Below are positions 21,376 through 24,425 of a DNA stretch of 24,425 bases, piece by piece. Each line of letters opens with the position of its first letter. Position 1 is the stretch's first letter. Source of the DNA: VRUE01 sp036265675 (GTDB taxonomy: Bacteria > Actinomycetota > Thermoleophilia > Solirubrobacterales > 70-9); assembly GCA_036265675.1 (NCBI GenBank), contig DATAOP010000050.1, positions 1-24,425 of the forward strand, read 5' to 3'. The translations under genes were made by a program, and so were the position numbers. A model generated the notes under the pieces. That model did not search any database and had not been told where the DNA came from. It worked only from the letters and a program-made list of their open reading frames with translations.

Positions 21376-22584
21376 TCAATCGAGCGTGTACGGCGATCTT
21401 CCGGAGAGGATGCCGGCGCTGTAATCGGCGAAGCCGCCCGCCTCGATCGCGCGCCGGGCGCCGGCCATCAGGTGGCGCAGGAAGGTGAGGTTGTGGAGGC
21501 AGAGGAGGCGGACCGCAGTCAGCTCCTCGGCACGCGAGAGGTAGGAGAGGTAGTCGCGGTCGTGCCGGGCGCAGGCGTCGCAGGGGCAGCCGTCGACGAG
21601 CGGATCGCGGTTCCCCTCCCAGCCTGCCTTGCGCAGATCGAGGCGAAAGCGGTGCTCGGGATCCGGGACCAGCGCAGTCCCGTGGCGGGCGAGGCGGGTC
21701 GGGATCGCGCAGTCGAAGACGTCGAGGCCGAGGCCAATTCCGCCGAGCAGGTCGTCGATGTCGCCGATCCCCAGCAGGTGCTTCGGGGCCTCGGGTGGCA
21801 GCAGCGGCGCGGTCAGGGCGAGGACGCCCCCCATCTCCTCCTTGTCGCGGCCGAGGGTGCCGCCGATCGCGATCCCGTCGACGCTCGCCTCCGACACCGC
21901 CTGCGCCGACTCCCGCCGCAGATCCTCGTGGACCCCGCCCTGAACGATCCCGAAGACCGCCTGGCCCTCGGGTCCGTTCGCCTCGTGCCACTCGATGCAG
22001 CGACCGAGCCAGCGATGGGTGCGCTCCATCGAGCGCGCCGTGTAGTCGCGGTCGGCGTGGTAGGGCGTGCACTCGTCGAAGACCAGGGCGATGTCGGAGC
22101 CGAGCTTCGCCTGCACCTCCATCGAGACCTCGGGCGAGATGAACAGCTCGGTCCCGTCCCGGTAGGAGCGGAACCGGGCTCCGTCCTCGTCGATCCCCAC
22201 CACCGCGCCATGCTCGCCGCCGCCCGGCCTGCCGCTTCCCTTGACCTCGTCGGCGACGCCGCCGTGGGCGAGCGAGAAGACCTGGAAGCCCCCGGAGTCG
22301 GTGACCAGCGCCTGCTCCCAGCCCATGAAGCCGTGCAGCCCGCCCGCGGCGGCGATCCGGTCCGGCCCGGGCGAGATGAACAGGTGGTAGGTGTTGCCGA
22401 GGATCAGCTCGTAGCCGAGGCCGGCTACCTCGTCCGAGTCGAGCGAGCGGACCGTCCCCTTCGTCGCCAGCGGGATGAAGGCGGGGGTCTCGACAGGGCC
22501 GTGGCCCGTATGCAGGACGCCCGCGCGGGCATTCCCGTCGCGGGCGTCGATCTCGAACCTGAGGCGCTGCGGCACGCTCCGCAC
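21376..22584 (-). CDS. tgt: tRNA-guanine transglycosylase (queuine/preQ1 tRNA-ribosyltransferase)
   Basis: Tgt swaps guanine 34 for preQ1 in tRNAs with GUN anticodons, a step of queuosine synthesis. The roughly 402-residue protein has the TIM-barrel motifs VETPAFIPLATKGTVRSL, LGNTYHL, the active-site DSGGFQVFSL, GIVQGG, LLGIG, and the nucleophile motif FDCAIPTRLARHG. The zinc site CPCDAC with His in CLHNL closes the protein. An insertion of about 20 residues (AHGGVADEVKGSGRPGGGEH) follows DSGGFQVFSL. The start is uncertain: GTG 22584 is used, GTG 22575 is as good, and the family start aligns at PQRLRFEI. It follows hsp20 by 10 nt, probably in one transcript. No other queuosine gene is in the window. 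Confidence 0.95.
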   Translation of the reverse strand: MRSVPQRLRFEIDARDGNARAGVLHTGHGPVETPAFIPLATKGTVRSLDSDEVAGLGYELILGNTYHLFISPGPDRIAAAGGLHGFMGWEQALVTDSGGFQVFSLAHGGVADEVKGSGRPGGGEHGAVVGIDEDGARFRSYRDGTELFISPEVSMEVQAKLGSDIALVFDECTPYHADRDYTARSMERTHRWLGRCIEWHEANGPEGQAVFGIVQGGVHEDLRRESAQAVSEASVDGIAIGGTLGRDKEEMGGVLALTAPLLPPEAPKHLLGIGDIDDLLGGIGLGLDVFDCAIPTRLARHGTALVPDPEHRFRLDLRKAGWEGNRDPLVDGCPCDACARHDRDYLSYLSRAEELTAVRLLCLHNLTFLRHLMAGARRAIEAGGFADYSAGILSGRSPYTLD

Positions 22585-22594
22585 GGAGCGAAGC

Positions 22595-23044
22595 CTAGGC
22601 GCTCTCGATCTGGACCTTGGTCGGCTGCTTCTCCTCCGGCTTCGGCATGCGGACCTCGAGCACCCCACGGTCGAACTTGGCCGTGACCGCCTCGGGATCG
22701 ATGCCCTCGGGCAGGTCGAGCGAGCGTGAGAAGCGCCCGAACGAACGCTCGACGCGGTGGAAGCCGCGGCTGCTCTCCTCGTGCTCCGCCTCGCGCTCGC
22801 CGGAGACGGTGAGGACGCTGCCCTTCACCTCGATCTCGAGGTCACCCTCCTCGAGGCCGGGCAGGTCGGCGCGGAGGACGAACTCCTCGTCGGTCTCGGT
22901 GAGGTCCATCGGCGGGACCCATCGACGGCCGCCGTTGCCCCCGGCGTTGACGCCGCGCCCCTGGAAGAAGGTGTCGAAGAGGCGGTTCATGTCGCCCTGA
23001 AGAAGGTCCAGCTCACGGGCCGGATCCCACTTGACGAGTGCCAT
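22595..23044 (-). CDS. hsp20: Small heat-shock protein, Hsp20/alpha-crystallin family
   Basis: This 149-residue ATP-independent chaperone holds unfolding proteins in large oligomers. An N-terminal arm (MALVKWDPARELDLLQGDMN) precedes the alpha-crystallin domain at about 43-135, with WVPPMDLTETDEEFVLRADL, PGLEEGDLEIEVKGSVLTVSG, a FHRVERSFGRFSRSLDLP strand pair and the conserved A-x-F-D-R-G-V-L-E-V-R-M-P motif. The tail EEKQPTKVQIES holds an I-x-V-like contact. The start is ATG 23044 because AAGGAGGT (23051-23058) is 6 nt before it; ATG 23050 would touch the Shine-Dalgarno. A near-consensus promoter lies 39-67 nt upstream. Confidence 0.95.
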   Translation of the reverse strand: MALVKWDPARELDLLQGDMNRLFDTFFQGRGVNAGGNGGRRWVPPMDLTETDEEFVLRADLPGLEEGDLEIEVKGSVLTVSGEREAEHEESSRGFHRVERSFGRFSRSLDLPEGIDPEAVTAKFDRGVLEVRMPKPEEKQPTKVQIESA

Positions 23045-23050
23045 TTCCAT

Positions 23051-23058
23051 ACCTCCTT
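23051..23058 (-). promoter_or_regulatory. Shine-Dalgarno that sets the hsp20 start
   Basis: AAGGAGGT on minus is a full anti-16S match, 6 nt before ATG 23042-23044. It would be 0 nt from the other ATG (23048-23050), so the shorter protein is the better call. Confidence 0.8.
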
Positions 23059-23077
23059 GTGGCGAGTTGTGCTTGCC
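23058..23077 (-). promoter_or_regulatory. Hairpin in the hsp20 5' leader, just before the Shine-Dalgarno
   Basis: In the mRNA, GUGGC-AAG-CACAA-CUC-GCCAC can pair: five outer base pairs, one A-C mismatch, two inner pairs and a 5-nt loop. Its 3' foot touches the AAGGAGGU. It does not cover the Shine-Dalgarno itself. A role in mRNA stability or heat-dependent access is possible, not shown. Confidence 0.3.
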
Positions 23078-23082
23078 ACGAA

Positions 23083-23111
23083 AGTATGAAATCTAAGCGT
23101 TTTTCTGTCAA
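23083..23111 (-). promoter_or_regulatory. Sigma-70-type promoter of hsp20
   Basis: On minus TTGACA (23106-23111) is a perfect -35 box, and CATACT (23083-23088) is the -10 box at the ideal 17-nt spacing. The -35 box includes the TGA stop of gpmI (23108-23110). AAGTATGAA occurs twice on plus, at 23082-23090 and 23110-23118, bracketing the promoter. I see no CIRCE or HAIR operator. Confidence 0.75.
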
Positions 23112-24425
23112 GTATGAACGAGCAGCGAGCGCCCGGTCATCGCCGCCGGCTGGGGAATGCCGAGCAGCTCCAGGACCGTCGGGGCGACGTCGGCAAGGAT
23201 CCCCTCCGGCCGCAGCTCGAGACCGTCCTCGGTCACGATCAGCGGCACCGGGTTCAGCGAGTGGGCCGTGTTCGGCGAACCGTCGGGCTCCAGCATGTGG
23301 TCGCAGTTGCCGTGGTCGGCGGTGACGATGCAGGCACCGCCGCCGGCGCTGACCGCTGCGACCACCTCCCCGAGGCGGGCGTCGACCGTTTCGACGGCGG
23401 CGACCGCGGCCGGGATCACGCCGGTGTGGCCGACCATGTCCGGATTGGCGAAGTTGATGATCCCGAAGCCGTAGTCGCCGCTCGACCAGCGCTCGACGAA
23501 GGAGTCGGTAGCGGCGCGGGCGCTCATCTCGGGCCGGTGGTCGTAGGTCGGGACGTCGCGCGGGGAGTCGACGAGGCTCCGCTCTTCGCCCCCCCACTCG
23601 TCCTCGCGGCCGCCGTTGAAGAAGTAGGTGACGTGGGCGTACTTCTCGGTCTCGGCGACGTGGAGCTGGCGCATCCCCGCCTCGGCAACAACCTCGGCCA
23701 GGGTCGTCGCCGGCCGCGCCTCGCGGAAGGCGACCGGGTACGGCCACCCCTTTCGGTATTCGGTCATCGTCGTCAGGTCGAGGACGGGGCCGCCGCTGCG
23801 CGAGAAATCGTCGAAGTCGGGATCGGCGAGGGCCCGGGTCAGCTGCCGGGCGCGATCGGGGCGGAAGTTGAGGAAGATCGCGACATCGCCGGGCGCCGTC
23901 CCGTCGTAGCCGCCGATCACGGTCGGCCGCACGAACTCGTCGGTCTCGCCGCGCTCGTAGGCGGCGGCGACCGCCTCGGCAGCGTCCCGGGCCTCGAGGC
24001 CCTCGCCGTGGACGATCGCGTCGTAGGCGAGCTTGGTCCGCTCCCAGCGGGTGTCGCGGTCCATCGCGTAGTAGCGGCCGGAGACCGTTCCGATGCGGCC
24101 GGCGCGGTAGAGCCAGCGGCCGAGCTCGGCGACGTACTCGGCGCCCCCGTGCGGGAGGGTGTCGCGGCCGTCGGTGAAGGCGTGGAAGACGACGTCGGGG
24201 ACGCCCTCCTGTGTGGCGAGCTCGATCGCGGCCTCGATGTGCTCCCACCCCGAGTGGACGCCGCCGTCGGAGACGAGGCCGAGGAGGTGGAGCCTTCCGC
24301 GTGGGCTCTTGCGGGCACGGTCGCAGGCCGCCCGCAGCGCCTCGTTCTCGAAGAAGCTGCCGTCGGCGATCGCATCGTCGATTCGGGCCAGATCCTGCTT
24401 GACGATCGCCCCGGCGCCGAGGTTG
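23108..24425 (-). CDS. gpmI: 2,3-bisphosphoglycerate-independent phosphoglycerate mutase, 5' end cut off
   Basis: This Mn-dependent glycolytic enzyme interconverts 3- and 2-phosphoglycerate in the cytosol. 438 codons are present; the frame is open to the window edge, starting NLGAGAIVKQDLARIDDAIA. A shorter ORF from Met at 24064 is internal. The motifs seen are VSDGGVHSGWEHI, FTDGRDTLPHG, SGRYYAMDRDTRWERTKLAY, FLNFRPDRARQL, TYFFNGGREDEWGGEER, NFANPDMVGHTG, VTADHGNCDHM and NTAHSLNPVPLIV. These include most metal ligands of the alkaline-phosphatase-like domain. The roughly 75 missing N-terminal residues would include the first DGxG metal site and the phosphorylated Ser. It precedes hsp20 on the same strand by 63 nt. 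Confidence 0.96.
   Translation of the reverse strand, partial: NLGAGAIVKQDLARIDDAIADGSFFENEALRAACDRARKSPRGRLHLLGLVSDGGVHSGWEHIEAAIELATQEGVPDVVFHAFTDGRDTLPHGGAEYVAELGRWLYRAGRIGTVSGRYYAMDRDTRWERTKLAYDAIVHGEGLEARDAAEAVAAAYERGETDEFVRPTVIGGYDGTAPGDVAIFLNFRPDRARQLTRALADPDFDDFSRSGGPVLDLTTMTEYRKGWPYPVAFREARPATTLAEVVAEAGMRQLHVAETEKYAHVTYFFNGGREDEWGGEERSLVDSPRDVPTYDHRPEMSARAATDSFVERWSSGDYGFGIINFANPDMVGHTGVIPAAVAAVETVDARLGEVVAAVSAGGGACIVTADHGNCDHMLEPDGSPNTAHSLNPVPLIVTEDGLELRPEGILADVAPTVLELLGIPQPAAMTGRSLLVHT

Noticed and set aside
23059..23118. CIRCE or HAIR heat-shock operator upstream of hsp20
   Set aside because: Neither TTAGCACTC-N9-GAGTGCTAA nor CTTGAGT-N7-ACTCAAG is present, even loosely.

Overview
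The window looks like a chromosomal stretch from a high-GC actinobacterium, most likely class Thermoleophilia (Solirubrobacterales type). This is an inference. It rests on the GC-rich codon use, the frequent GTG/TTG starts, the many start codons that sit 7-10 nt after a -10-like box, a System I cytochrome c maturation set in an otherwise actinobacterial-looking gene set, and a giant secreted repeat protein next to a small winged-helix gene, a style I associate from memory with that order. I see no IS element, prophage, CRISPR array or rRNA. Nearly all the sequence is coding and the longest gap is about 240 nt.

Layout. (1) 1-849, minus: an ArsR repressor, an AHSA1/SRPBCC protein and a truncated SnoaL-like gene form one operon. 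Its promoter carries a perfect palindrome exactly between the -35 and -10 boxes. (2) 925-3602: dtd and a methyltransferase end at a strong hairpin terminator. A DUF378 membrane protein and two overlapping GNAT acetyltransferases follow. (3) 3640-7986: an alkane-oxidation neighbourhood, with an AlkJ-like GMC alcohol dehydrogenase and a methyltransferase on plus facing an alkB-rubredoxin-tetR operon on minus. The 56-residue rubredoxin gene is easy to miss. (4) 8227-11266, minus: ccmE, ccmF and secG. CcmE has the CxxxY haem-binding variant and CcmF carries a CcmI-like tail. (5) 11296-15282: an SDR enzyme, a roughly 960-residue secreted protein with four related modules and a lysine-rich end, and a divergent winged-helix regulator.

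(6) 15282-16397: tRNA-Gly(CCC), then ccmG and ccmH on plus, which is the other half of the cytochrome c maturation set. (7) 16394-18681, minus: argS and a translationally coupled protein with a degenerate ATPase fold resembling the CpsD/BY-kinase family. (8) 18719-21340, plus: a metallophosphoesterase, a Glu/Lys-rich lipoprotein and a membrane Ser/Thr kinase whose start overlaps the lipoprotein stop. (9) 21376-24425, minus: gpmI (cut by the window edge), hsp20 with a near-consensus promoter overlapping the gpmI stop, and tgt.

The parts that may hold something less described are the variant Ccm system (CxxxY CcmE together with a CcmH), the modular secreted protein with its regulator, the lipoprotein-kinase pair, and the argS-coupled degenerate P-loop protein. 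All functional statements come from reading motifs by eye. No database search was run.
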